Source of the DNA: a virus | Virus record (IMG/VR): IMGVR_UViG_3300032397_000005 | Coordinates: 1-64,000 of that record | Direction: 5' to 3' (one strand) | DNA: 64,000 nt | In this document: one piece after another, positions 16,263-23,742 of the stretch | How positions within the stretch are numbered: the first letter of the stretch is position 1 | Layout of the letters: each line of letters starts with the position of its first letter | The notes under the pieces: model-generated | What the model was told of the DNA's origin: nothing | Databases searched by the model: none | What the model saw: only the letters and a program-made list of their open reading frames with translations | Made by a program: the position numbers and the translations under genes

Positions 16263-17419
16263 GCTCCCGGCGGGAACTCGAGCGGGAGCAGCGCCTGCTG
16301 CGTCACCTCGATCTGGAGGAGGTCCTGGAGGAACTTGGCCTGGAGGTCCTCTGGCGCAACGGGTCCGACGCGTACCTACTCTGTCCGGACCCAAATCACG
16401 TGGAGGGCAACCCGTCGTTCCACGTCTGCGTGGAGGACGTCTACGACGCGCGCGGACGGGCCCATATTGGCTGGTTCAACTGCTGGAGCCATCCCGGTGG
16501 GGACCTGCGCTCACGCAGCTTCCTGGAGCTTGTGGCGCGCGTCAGGAGTGACGTTTGGGGTGAGGACCGGTGGCCAACGGAGGAGGAGCGGGGGGCGGCG
16601 GCTAGTTGGCTCCGGCGGAAGTTTGTCCGCGGCGGGGACGCTCAGTCCGACGAGGACGCCCGGATGACTCCGCTGCGTCGGCGGGACGCCTTCCGTCGGC
16701 AGGTGGACTGGCGGGAACTACTCTGGCCGCCGAACTTCCCAATCCGACGCGCGCGGAGGGAGTTCCGGGACTACCTACTGAGGCGCGGTGTCTCCCTCGA
16801 GCGGGCGGAGGAGCTGGACGTTCGTGCGGTCCCGTCGTCCGGTGAGGTACTCCGCGGTGTGCTTCGGGAGACGGCGCCGGGCGTGCTGTTCCCGATCTGG
16901 GAGGGTGGGAAGCCGGTCAACTGGTACGTCCGTTCGATCTTCAAAGTTCCGTCCAGGGTGAAGGGGAGGTACTGCCCGGGCCTCCCGTTTGTCAAGGACG
17001 CCGGGATCATCTGGGCGCCGGACGGCGTGGACGACACCCGTCCGGTGGCGCTTGTCGAGGGAATCTTCGACGCGGAGCGGGTCCGGGCGGTGATCCTCCG
17101 GAATCCGGGGCTTTCTTTCGTTCCAATGAGTAATGTGGTGGCGGTCCTCGGTGGGAGGATCTACCCTATGCAGGCGCGACGCCTCCGAACGGTCCCCGCA
17201 ATCCTCCACCTGGCGGACGGGGACGCCGGCGGACTGAACCTCTTCGAGACGGTGGAGGGGGAGCTTGGCAGGTTCACTAGACTTGAACTCCGGCAGATGC
17301 CGGAGCGGGCGGATCCGGGGGATGCCCCGGAGGACGCGATCCTGGCGGCGCTCAGACCACCGGAGGACGTACAGCTGGTTTCGGTGCGCTTTCGGGTCCC
17401 ACCGCGGAGGACCGCATGA
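16259..17419 (+). CDS. DnaG-like DNA primase
   Basis: 386 residues, GTG start overlapping the helicase stop. The N-terminal zinc-binding region (C42-PDPNH47 ... FNC75WSHPGGD) is followed by a linker and a Toprim domain: VALVEGIFDAERV (catalytic Glu), VVAVLGG and ILHLADGDAGG (Asp pair). It is shorter than cellular DnaG and lacks an obvious helicase-binding C-domain, as in many phages. It makes RNA primers for lagging-strand synthesis with the adjacent DnaB-like helicase. Confidence 0.82.
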   Translation: MSSRRELEREQRLLRHLDLEEVLEELGLEVLWRNGSDAYLLCPDPNHVEGNPSFHVCVEDVYDARGRAHIGWFNCWSHPGGDLRSRSFLELVARVRSDVWGEDRWPTEEERGAAASWLRRKFVRGGDAQSDEDARMTPLRRRDAFRRQVDWRELLWPPNFPIRRARREFRDYLLRRGVSLERAEELDVRAVPSSGEVLRGVLRETAPGVLFPIWEGGKPVNWYVRSIFKVPSRVKGRYCPGLPFVKDAGIIWAPDGVDDTRPVALVEGIFDAERVRAVILRNPGLSFVPMSNVVAVLGGRIYPMQARRLRTVPAILHLADGDAGGLNLFETVEGELGRFTRLELRQMPERADPGDAPEDAILAALRPPEDVQLVSVRFRVPPRRTA

Positions 17420-17640
17420 TGATTGACAACGGATCCGTCGTTCAGAGGGTTCCAAATCGGGCCTTCGTGGGGATACCGGAGATTGCCCGGAAGAAGGGCG
17501 TTTCGCGCGTGGCCGTGCTCTACGCCATTCGGACCGGGAAGCTCCGGGCGCACCGGACGCCGGGCGGGCGTCAGTGGTTGATCCACGTGGACGACGCTCG
17601 CGCGTACATCTCCACCCCGGTCCGCGGGCGCGCCTCGTAA
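17416..17640 (+). CDS. Small helix-turn-helix (excisionase/MerR-type) DNA-binding protein
   Basis: 74 residues (ATG at 17416 or 17419). The core FVGIPEIARKKGVSRVAVL then YAIRTGKLRAHRTPGGR is a canonical HTH_17 winged-helix as in excisionases and phage regulators, ending with WLIHVDDARAYI. It resembles the leftward gene at 54627-54845 (VLYAIRDGRLPGTRVGSMWVV). It may be an excisionase partner of the serine recombinase 2 kb downstream or a transcription regulator. Confidence 0.7.
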   Translation: MMIDNGSVVQRVPNRAFVGIPEIARKKGVSRVAVLYAIRTGKLRAHRTPGGRQWLIHVDDARAYISTPVRGRAS

Positions 17641-17671
17641 ACCACCCTCGTAAACCACCCTCATAAACCCT
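17633..17671. repeat. Three 13-bp tandem repeats at the end of the HTH gene
   Basis: CCTCGTAAACCAC occurs twice exactly (17633-17645, 17646-17658) and a third time as CCTCATAAACCCT. The first copy contains the HTH gene stop codon. They lie about 47 bases upstream of a strong promoter and could be operator sites. Confidence 0.6.
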
Positions 17672-17717
17672 ACTTTTAACCGGTGAGAAGAAGATGCACC
17701 TCCCCTCATTTTTCCTC

Positions 17718-17745
17718 TGGACAAATTGTTTCTATCTGGTAAGAT
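17718..17745 (+). promoter_or_regulatory. Phage promoter module (TGGACA-16-TAAGAT)
   Basis: TGGACA at 17718-17723 and TAAGAT at 17740-17745 with 16-base spacing, preceded by a T-tract. It is the same element seen repeatedly at 55.7-61.5 kb. The ATG of the UvrD-like gene begins 5 bases after the -10, so initiation could be leaderless, but AAGGAG precedes the second in-frame ATG at 17784. Confidence 0.8.
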
Positions 17746-17750
17746 GATAC

Positions 17751-19244
17751 ATGAACACGGAAGTCCCAGAAAGGAGTCCGAAAATGAGGAACTGGAGCAC
17801 CTACCAAGAGGAGATCTTCACCGCGGTCGAGACGATCCACGCCGGCGGGCGGGACCTGGTGGTCTTGGCGCGCGCGGGGACCGGGAAGACCACGACCGTG
17901 ATCGAGGCGGTCATCCGCTACTGCCGGAGGAACGTCGGGCGGAAGGTCCTCACCTGCGCGTTTAACGTGAAGAACGCCAAGGAGCTGGACGCCCGTCTCC
18001 AGGAGGCCGGTCTGGACTGGAAGACCGCTTCCGCCAAGACGCTAAACGCCGTGGGTCTCGCCACGGTTCGGAAGGCGTGGGGGAAGGGCGTGCAGGTTGA
18101 CGCCAAGAAGGGCAAGGAGGTGGCGAAGGAGGCGTGTCGTCAGCTGGCGGCGGTTGCGCAGCGGGTCATCACTCCAGCGGGGAAGGTCCAGCGTCTGGCC
18201 ACGTTGGCCAAGATCACCCTGATGGACCCGGCGGACCTCGACTCGATTGAGGATCTGGCGCGGAGGTTCGCGGTGGGCGACGAGGACGCGGAGGTCGACG
18301 CGCTGGCCAGGCTCGCCGCCCGGGCCATGGAACTCTCCGCGGAGGACCGCTCTAGGGTCGACTTCGACGACCAACTCTGGTTTCCGCATCACTTCAGCCT
18401 CACGCCCTGGCAGCACGACCTGGTGGTGGTGGACGAGGCTCAGGACATGAACCCGTCCCAGCTGGCCCTGGCCCGGAAGTCCGTGAAGCGGGGCGGGCAG
18501 CTCATCGCCATCGGCGACGATCGCCAGGCCATCTACGGTTGGCGCGCGGCGGACAGCGGCTTCCTCTCCCGGATGGTCGAGGAGCTGAACGCCCGCACCC
18601 TCCTCCTCCCCCGCACCTACCGCTGCGGGACCTCCATCGTCACGGAGGCCAAGCGTCTTGTCCCGGACTACGAGGCGGACGTGAGCAACCCCCCGGGGAT
18701 CGTGAGGAGCACCTCCTCCGCGAAGATGCTGGTTGAGGTTGTCCGCGGGGACTTCATCCTCTGCCGCGCCAACGCTCCCCTCCTCCCCATCTGCCTCGAG
18801 CTGCTCCGGAATCGGATCCCGGCGGCGATTCAGGGGCGGGACATCCTGGGTCAGATCCTGGGGATGATTGACAAGTCACAGTGCGTCACCACGGCGGACC
18901 TGGCCGACTGGCTCCATGACTACGAGACGAGGGAGCGCGGGAAGTTGTTGGATCAGGACGCGGAGGAGGACCTCCTCCAGGCGCTGTCCGATCGCTGCGC
19001 CTGCCTTCGAGCCCTGATGCCGGAGGCGGACAGCACGGCGGAGCTCAAGGAGCGGTTGGACGAGCTGTTCTCGGACACGGACGACGCCTCCCGCGTGACC
19101 CTCTCCACGGCGCACCGCGCCAAGGGACTGGAGCGGGATCGCGTGTGGCTCCTCCGGGACTCCTTCCGGGAGGGCGGGCAGGAGAGCAACTGCCTGTACG
19201 TGGCAATTACCAGGGCGCGCAGTGAGCTGGTCTACGTTTCCTGA
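17751..19244 (+). CDS. UvrD/PcrA-like SF1 DNA helicase
   Basis: 497 residues (486 if the ATG at 17784, behind AAGGAG, is used). Walker A ARAGTGKTTT (40-49), motif II VVVDEAQDM, motif III GDDRQAIYGWR, motif IV LLPRTYRCG, and late motifs TLSTAHRAKGLERDRVWLL and LYVAITRAR are all present. The 2B-type domains are short, as in phage Dda/UvrD-like helicases. It likely acts in replication restart or recombination and is driven by its own early-type promoter. Confidence 0.85.
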   Translation: MNTEVPERSPKMRNWSTYQEEIFTAVETIHAGGRDLVVLARAGTGKTTTVIEAVIRYCRRNVGRKVLTCAFNVKNAKELDARLQEAGLDWKTASAKTLNAVGLATVRKAWGKGVQVDAKKGKEVAKEACRQLAAVAQRVITPAGKVQRLATLAKITLMDPADLDSIEDLARRFAVGDEDAEVDALARLAARAMELSAEDRSRVDFDDQLWFPHHFSLTPWQHDLVVVDEAQDMNPSQLALARKSVKRGGQLIAIGDDRQAIYGWRAADSGFLSRMVEELNARTLLLPRTYRCGTSIVTEAKRLVPDYEADVSNPPGIVRSTSSAKMLVEVVRGDFILCRANAPLLPICLELLRNRIPAAIQGRDILGQILGMIDKSQCVTTADLADWLHDYETRERGKLLDQDAEEDLLQALSDRCACLRALMPEADSTAELKERLDELFSDTDDASRVTLSTAHRAKGLERDRVWLLRDSFREGGQESNCLYVAITRARSELVYVS

Positions 19245-19293
19245 TCACTTGGACGGGGGAGGAGGTGAAAATCCTCCTCCCCTCATTTTCTCC

Positions 19294-19321
19294 TGGACAT
19301 TTTGTTTCTACATGGTAATAT
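19294..19321 (+). promoter_or_regulatory. Phage promoter module (TGGACA-16-TAATAT)
   Basis: TGGACA at 19294-19299, 16 bases, TAATAT at 19316-19321, then GAGAGT and the ATG of the next gene at 19328. Same element as the early array. It lies in the 83-base gap after the UvrD-like gene. Confidence 0.75.
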
Positions 19322-19327
19322 GAGAGT

Positions 19328-19558
19328 ATGAACAAAATAACGAACAAGAAGAAGCTCACCGACCACCAGCTCCGTTACCTTCGCCGCCTTCGTCGCGGGG
19401 AGCGGGACTTCCCGGCATCCGCCAAGATGCGGGACGCCCTCCACTCGCTTGGTCTCTTGACGCTGGAGCCGGGCGGGCCATCCACCCTTCGGGACGTCTT
19501 GACTCCCGCCGGGGAAGCGGCCGCGGACGCGGGGATGCCGGCGAGGGTGCCGTCATGA
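19328..19558 (+). CDS. Hypothetical small basic protein
   Basis: 76 residues; ATG lies 6 bases after the -10 box. The N-terminus is Lys/Arg-rich (MNKITNKKKLTDHQLRYLRR), followed by a helix-loop region resembling a winged helix (SAKMRDALHSLGLLTLEPGG). Its stop overlaps the recombinase start (ATGA), so the two are probably co-translated. It could be an accessory or directionality factor. Confidence 0.55.
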   Translation: MNKITNKKKLTDHQLRYLRRLRRGERDFPASAKMRDALHSLGLLTLEPGGPSTLRDVLTPAGEAAADAGMPARVPS

Positions 19559-20277
19559 AGCGCAGGGTGAAGACGTTGGCTCCGGTTGGGAAACCCAAAT
19601 ATATCGGATACATCCGAGTGAGTACAGAGGAACAAGCGCGGGAGGGGGTCTCCCTGGAGGCGCAGCGGAGGAAGGTTGAGGCGTACGTCTCGTTGGTCGA
19701 CGGGGAGCTGGTGGACGTGCTCTCCGACGCCGGGCTCTCCGGGAAGAACCTGGAGCGGCCGGCGCTCCGTGAGGCGCTGGACCGCGTGGAGGCGGGGGAG
19801 GCGGACGCCCTGATCGTCTACTCCCTGGATCGGCTCTCCCGCTCGACGCTCGACTTCCTGTCCGTGATTGCGCGCCTCCGGGACGCCGGGCGTGGCTTTG
19901 TTTCCGTTCGGGAGCAGATGGACACCTCCACGCCTCACGGGCGGTTCACCATGACAATCCTGGCGGCGCTGGCGGAGATGGAGCGGGAGATGATCGTCTC
20001 CCGCTGCCGGGAGGCATCGACGCTCCTAAAGCGGACGGGGCGGGTCTACGGGCGGACGCCGTTTGGGTTCTCCCGGGAGGGGGATCGTCTGACGGTGGAC
20101 GTGGATGAGAGCGCGTCCCTCGCCGTCATCGAGGACCTCCGGGCGGGAGGGGTCTCGTACGGTGGGATCGCGGAGGAGCTGAACCGCTACGGGGTGCCAC
20201 CAAAGCGCGGATCCCGGTGGTACGCGTCCTCTGTTCGCTCGGTTCTCCTGACCTCCGCTTCCCTTGCTGCTGAGTGA
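19555..20277 (+). CDS. Small serine recombinase (resolvase/invertase family)
   Basis: 240 residues. The resolvase domain shows Y-I-R-V-S23-T-E-E-Q with the catalytic Ser, DALIVYSLDRLSRS, and AEMEREMIVSRCREA. The C-terminal HTH/recombinase segment (VSYGGIAEELNRYGVPPKRG ... SSVRSVL) binds DNA. It is smaller than large serine integrases and closer to resolvases or invertases. It might resolve genome multimers, invert a segment, or integrate the phage; no att site was recognised. Confidence 0.85.
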   Translation: MKRRVKTLAPVGKPKYIGYIRVSTEEQAREGVSLEAQRRKVEAYVSLVDGELVDVLSDAGLSGKNLERPALREALDRVEAGEADALIVYSLDRLSRSTLDFLSVIARLRDAGRGFVSVREQMDTSTPHGRFTMTILAALAEMEREMIVSRCREASTLLKRTGRVYGRTPFGFSREGDRLTVDVDESASLAVIEDLRAGGVSYGGIAEELNRYGVPPKRGSRWYASSVRSVLLTSASLAAE

Positions 20278-20298
20278 TTCTAAGCTCATGTGGGATGG

Positions 20299-20327
20299 TT
20301 GTTTTTCTCTTTACTTATTGGTAAGGT
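20299..20327 (+). promoter_or_regulatory. Weak promoter of the phage type
   Basis: TTGTTT at 20299-20304, 17 bases, TAAGGT at 20322-20327 in the 97-base gap ahead of the gene at 20375. The GGTAAGG core matches the -10 region of the early promoter family; the -35 does not. Confidence 0.4.
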
Positions 20328-20374
20328 CGTGATAAGCCGGGGAACTCGATTGGACCCCCCACCAGGAGAATCGG

Positions 20375-20998
20375 ATGACCCCAGATCTTGCTCTGAGTAC
20401 TTACCGTGCGGATCCTAGTAACTTGAATTTTAGAAAAGTTGCGGAGATTTATAATCCTTGGCTCCATACAACGGGACTGCGGACGCTCCGTGAGTTCCCT
20501 AGTCTACACCCGGGAAATGACCTGGATGACGTCGTGAATGAGGGACTCCACGCAATCTCCCGGAACGCCAGGCGATTCGTCTTCTTCTGCGGCTCCTGCG
20601 GGGACGTGTTCCTGTACTCCGCGGATCTCCGGGCGCACGCCCTCCTGAAGCACTCCGTCCGCGGTCCCGCGGAGCTGGTCAGCATTGGGACGTTCTGTGA
20701 GTGCGGGGCCAGGATGACGATGCGGCGCGCGGCTCGAAACGTACTGACCCCGGAGATCCCGGAGGCGGAGGTGGAACTTGGGGGGGACGACTGGTCTGAG
20801 GATCTGGCGCTTCTCAACCTGCTTGTCAAGCGGGCGGAGGCGCGACTCTCCGAGGGTGCGCGTGCCGTCTTACTCCGCGTGCTCTGCGAGGGTTGCGCGG
20901 ACGTTCACCCAGATCATCGCTGGAGGAGTGTTCGCGCGGGGGTGGAGGAGGTTGCATCTGCACTCTCCTCATTTGGACTACTGAGAGATGTGAGATAA
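20375..20998 (+). CDS. Possible sigma-factor-like regulator with zinc finger
   Basis: 207 residues behind CAGGAG. A region like sigma-70 region 2 (DLDDVVNEGLHAISRNARRF) precedes a C2H2/C2C2-like finger (CGSCGDVFLYSADLRAHALL then KH) and a C-E-C. The C-terminus is helical with an SEGARAVLLRVL stretch resembling a degenerate region 4. It may direct transcription of a phage gene set, but similarity is weak and a DNA-binding protein of another kind is possible. Codon use is slightly AT-richer at the start. Confidence 0.4.
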   Translation: MTPDLALSTYRADPSNLNFRKVAEIYNPWLHTTGLRTLREFPSLHPGNDLDDVVNEGLHAISRNARRFVFFCGSCGDVFLYSADLRAHALLKHSVRGPAELVSIGTFCECGARMTMRRAARNVLTPEIPEAEVELGGDDWSEDLALLNLLVKRAEARLSEGARAVLLRVLCEGCADVHPDHRWRSVRAGVEEVASALSSFGLLRDVR

Positions 20999-21011
20999 AA
21001 CGGAGGACGTG

Positions 21012-21872
21012 ATGAGCAAGTTGAAGAAGGAGAAGGGCAAGGGCAAGTTGAAGAAGGAGAAGGCGGAGGAGAAGGCGGAGGAGAAGGCGGAGGAGAAGGC
21101 GGAGGAGAAGGCGGAGGAGAAGGCGGAGGAGAAGGCGGTTGAGGAGGAGGTGTCGACACCTGGCATCGACGGTCCAAAGTGGAAGCTCATGAACCTGGCC
21201 GGTCTGAGTGAGTCCACCAAGGAAGTCCTGAAGTTCAAAGCGAGCAAACGGACGCTCAAGGGCGCGTACGAGGAGGTTCTTGCGTACCTTCGCGGAAGGA
21301 ACGTCGAGTTGCCCTACAACTGCGGGAGGTGCAACGCGCCGATTGACGCTGAGATGGGCCAGTGCTGGGCGTGCGGCTCCGCGTTCTCGGATTCTACTGG
21401 GGAGGGGGAGCCGGAGATCTCCTTCACGGAGCTCAAGGAGCGCGCAAAGCGACTTGGGATCGAGGTGAAGGGGAAGGATCCGGCAACGCTGGTCGGTGAG
21501 ATCGAGGCGGCGGAGGCGCGGCGACGCGCGTCTAGCAAGGCCAGAGACGCCGACCTGGTGGGGATCGAGGCGGTTCAACTGAACCTGAAACTGGTGGAGC
21601 TGATGGGGGATCGCTGGCGCCCGCGAGTGAGTAATCAGTACACCACCTACTCGGATCCCAACGGAGTTCGCAGGATTGCCGTCATTACGAAGGGGTTGGT
21701 GGTTCACTTCTCCGTTGATGACGGGTTCCTGGACGGGATCAACGGCCTGGTGTTCCTGACAAAGGAGGACCGGCGAAAGAGACATTACGGGAGGACCAAC
21801 TACATCTACAACGGGGACATCTCCAAGGACGTCCTGGAGATCTGCAAGAAGGTCCTCAGGCACTACAGGTGA
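21012..21872 (+). CDS. Hypothetical protein with Lys/Glu repeats and zinc ribbon
   Basis: ATG at 21012, 6 bases after GGAGG (a GTG just before is also in frame). Residues 10-45 are a KAEE repeat. A zinc ribbon follows at about 100-120 (CGRCNAPI ... CWACGSAF), then a helical segment and a folded C-terminal domain (about 180-285) with GVRRIAVITKGLVVHFSVDD. The tail could be a catalytic or binding domain, but the family is not recognised. Its stop leads directly into the oxidoreductase-like gene. Confidence 0.55.
   Translation: MSKLKKEKGKGKLKKEKAEEKAEEKAEEKAEEKAEEKAEEKAVEEEVSTPGIDGPKWKLMNLAGLSESTKEVLKFKASKRTLKGAYEEVLAYLRGRNVELPYNCGRCNAPIDAEMGQCWACGSAFSDSTGEGEPEISFTELKERAKRLGIEVKGKDPATLVGEIEAAEARRRASSKARDADLVGIEAVQLNLKLVELMGDRWRPRVSNQYTTYSDPNGVRRIAVITKGLVVHFSVDDGFLDGINGLVFLTKEDRRKRHYGRTNYIYNGDISKDVLEICKKVLRHYR
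21057..21138. repeat. 12-bp tandem repeat coding for KAEE
   Basis: Six exact units of GAGAAGGCGGAG (21057-21128) plus a partial seventh. It keeps the frame and encodes a charged helix or disordered tether; copy number is probably unstable. Confidence 0.85.
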
Positions 21873-21875
21873 GTG

Positions 21876-22769
21876 ATGGACACCTTGGTCCTTGGGTTGG
21901 GGCCCGTTGGGCTGCTGACCTCCTACATCAAGAAGGTCCCGTGCGTTGGGGAGCAACTTGGGGGGGACGCTAGGCTCCGGCGCTTGGTCCCAACCGTCAT
22001 ATGGTACTCTCCGGCGACGTCCGGGATCCTCCAGGAACTGGAGCTCTCTCAGGAGGTGGAGGAGGTCCGGTTTGGTTTCTGGGGTCCGCGTGGTATAACG
22101 CAGGACGTCACACCAACGGAGCGGGCGGAGTACCTCCGTCGGAGTGGACGTGACCCCGCAGCGGAGTTGACCTCCGCAATCTCCTCCGGGGCGTCTGGAT
22201 CTCTACTGGGCTACAAGGTCACCGTTGAGGAGCTCTGCGCCGCGCTGGGGGCGCGTTGTGACGTCAGGGTGGGGAAGGTCTCGGGTATTCTACCGGACCT
22301 GCTTGAAGGGCGCGTGCGCGTTCAGGCGACGTGCGGGGAGCTACTCCCGGACCTCCTGATCAACACCCTCCCGGCGCCGGTGTTCGATAAGCTCCTCCGC
22401 GGGGAGTTCACCACGCGGCCGTGGTGCGCCGGGTCGAAGTGGTTCATCGAGGGGCTGTCCTGGTCCGCTCTACTCCGGGAGGCGCGGGACTCCGGCCTTC
22501 GGTGGCTCTACGTGTCGGATCCGTGCGTCCCGTTTGACCGGGTGACAATCCGTCCGCACGGGTTCTCCTACGAGTTCAACTCACAACCTCCTACCTGGTT
22601 CTGGGATGACGTCGTTGGGGAGGTTGTTGGTCCGCTACCGCTTCAGGTGCTTGGGGATCCGCGGGCGGCGATTGAGTTCGGTGGTCTCGTTCGGCACGTT
22701 GGTCGGATGGCCAGGTGGGATCATAGGATACGGATCCACAACGTGGTTGATGAGGTGGTCTATGTCTGA
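21876..22769 (+). CDS. FAD/NAD-type oxidoreductase-like protein (UDP-galactopyranose mutase-like end)
   Basis: 298 residues, ATG at 21876. It begins with a dinucleotide-binding motif (LVLGLGPVGLL), though the second strand and acidic residue are atypical. The end (FGGLVRHVGRMARWDHRIRI) resembles the last helix of UDP-galactopyranose mutase and related flavoproteins. Substrate is unknown. It starts a run of overlapping nucleotide-related genes, so a flavin- or NAD-dependent step on a nucleotide or sugar is possible. Confidence 0.45.
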   Translation: MDTLVLGLGPVGLLTSYIKKVPCVGEQLGGDARLRRLVPTVIWYSPATSGILQELELSQEVEEVRFGFWGPRGITQDVTPTERAEYLRRSGRDPAAELTSAISSGASGSLLGYKVTVEELCAALGARCDVRVGKVSGILPDLLEGRVRVQATCGELLPDLLINTLPAPVFDKLLRGEFTTRPWCAGSKWFIEGLSWSALLREARDSGLRWLYVSDPCVPFDRVTIRPHGFSYEFNSQPPTWFWDDVVGEVVGPLPLQVLGDPRAAIEFGGLVRHVGRMARWDHRIRIHNVVDEVVYV

Positions 22770-23742
22770 GGCGTTCAAGGACCTTCTGGCGCGGCAGCTC
22801 GAGTTCAACCTGCGCTTCTTCGCGGACCGGGGCCTTGGGGACGTCCGCCTCCTCTCCGCGCGGGATCGGGTGGAGTGGACGAAGCAGTTCATCCTCCACG
22901 TAGAGGGGGAACTTCATGAGCTTCTAGGGGAGACATCCTGGAAGATGCACCGCCCGTCGCGGGATGAGGCTGTCCGCTCTAATGTTTTGGAGGAGTGGGT
23001 CGACTGCTTCAAGTTCCTCCTCGGGCTGGCGAACGTCTGGGACTTCTCCGCGGCGGAGATCGAGGCGGAGTTCCACCGGAAGACATCCGTGGTCGAGTAC
23101 CGGTACGGGATGGAGCAGCGCCTGCGCGCCATCCGACCCGGGGTCGACCACTTAGTTGGCGTGGACATCGACGGGGTCCTCTCGGACTACCCCGACGTGT
23201 TCTGTGAGTGGGTCTGCCAAACCGTCCCGGAGTTCTCCTTCGAGAAGCGGGGGGACCTGCCCTTCCTCTCCACGCTCCGGGAGGAGCTTGGGTCGAAGCG
23301 ATACCGCGAGCTGAAGGACCGCTACCGGGAGAGCGGGGCGAAGCGGTCCCAGCGGGTCCGCCCGGGCGCGAAGGCGCTCCTCGACGGGCTCCGCGCGGCG
23401 GGGTTCTCCGTCATCCTCCTCTCCGCGCGGCCATACTGGCGCTTTTCACGCATCTACGCGGACACGCTGGAGTGGCTCGCTGAGAACGGGCTCCGGCACG
23501 ACGCGGTCCTCTTTCACCCGGAGAAGCACCGGAAGATCTTGGAGGACTTTCCCGGGCTCCTGGCGATGGTGGAGGACGACCCGGTTGTTGCTGCGGAGAT
23601 GGTCTCCGTGGGGGTATCCGTGGTTCTTGTGAGTAACCAGCTGAACGAGCGTCAAGAGGTTCCGGGCGCGGTGCGCGTGGCCGGTCCTATTGAGGCGCTT
23701 GAAGCAATCCTTGAGATTGCGTTGAGGAGAGTGAGAAAGTGA
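22762..23742 (+). CDS. Fusion of dimeric dUTPase/MazG-like domain with HAD-family phosphatase
   Basis: ATG at 22762 behind GAGGTGG gives 326 residues; upstream in-frame starts are ignored because they lie within the previous gene. Residues ~1-120 are all-alpha with metal-binding acidic motifs (HVEGELHELLGE and NVLEEWVDCFKFLLG) typical of dimeric dUTPase/MazG NTP pyrophosphohydrolases. Residues ~130-320 are a HAD phosphatase: D135-I-D137-G motif I, LLSARPYWRF motif II, and MVEDDPVV motif IV. The likely reactions are dUTP (or another dNTP) to dNMP plus PPi, followed by dephosphorylation of a nucleotide. The combination is unusual; each half is common alone. Confidence 0.68.
   Translation: MSEAFKDLLARQLEFNLRFFADRGLGDVRLLSARDRVEWTKQFILHVEGELHELLGETSWKMHRPSRDEAVRSNVLEEWVDCFKFLLGLANVWDFSAAEIEAEFHRKTSVVEYRYGMEQRLRAIRPGVDHLVGVDIDGVLSDYPDVFCEWVCQTVPEFSFEKRGDLPFLSTLREELGSKRYRELKDRYRESGAKRSQRVRPGAKALLDGLRAAGFSVILLSARPYWRFSRIYADTLEWLAENGLRHDAVLFHPEKHRKILEDFPGLLAMVEDDPVVAAEMVSVGVSVVLVSNQLNERQEVPGAVRVAGPIEALEAILEIALRRVRK

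Noticed and set aside
20826-21956. 376-codon minus-strand frame across the KAEE repeat
   Set aside because: Created by the tandem repeat (polyleucine) and crosses two supported genes.
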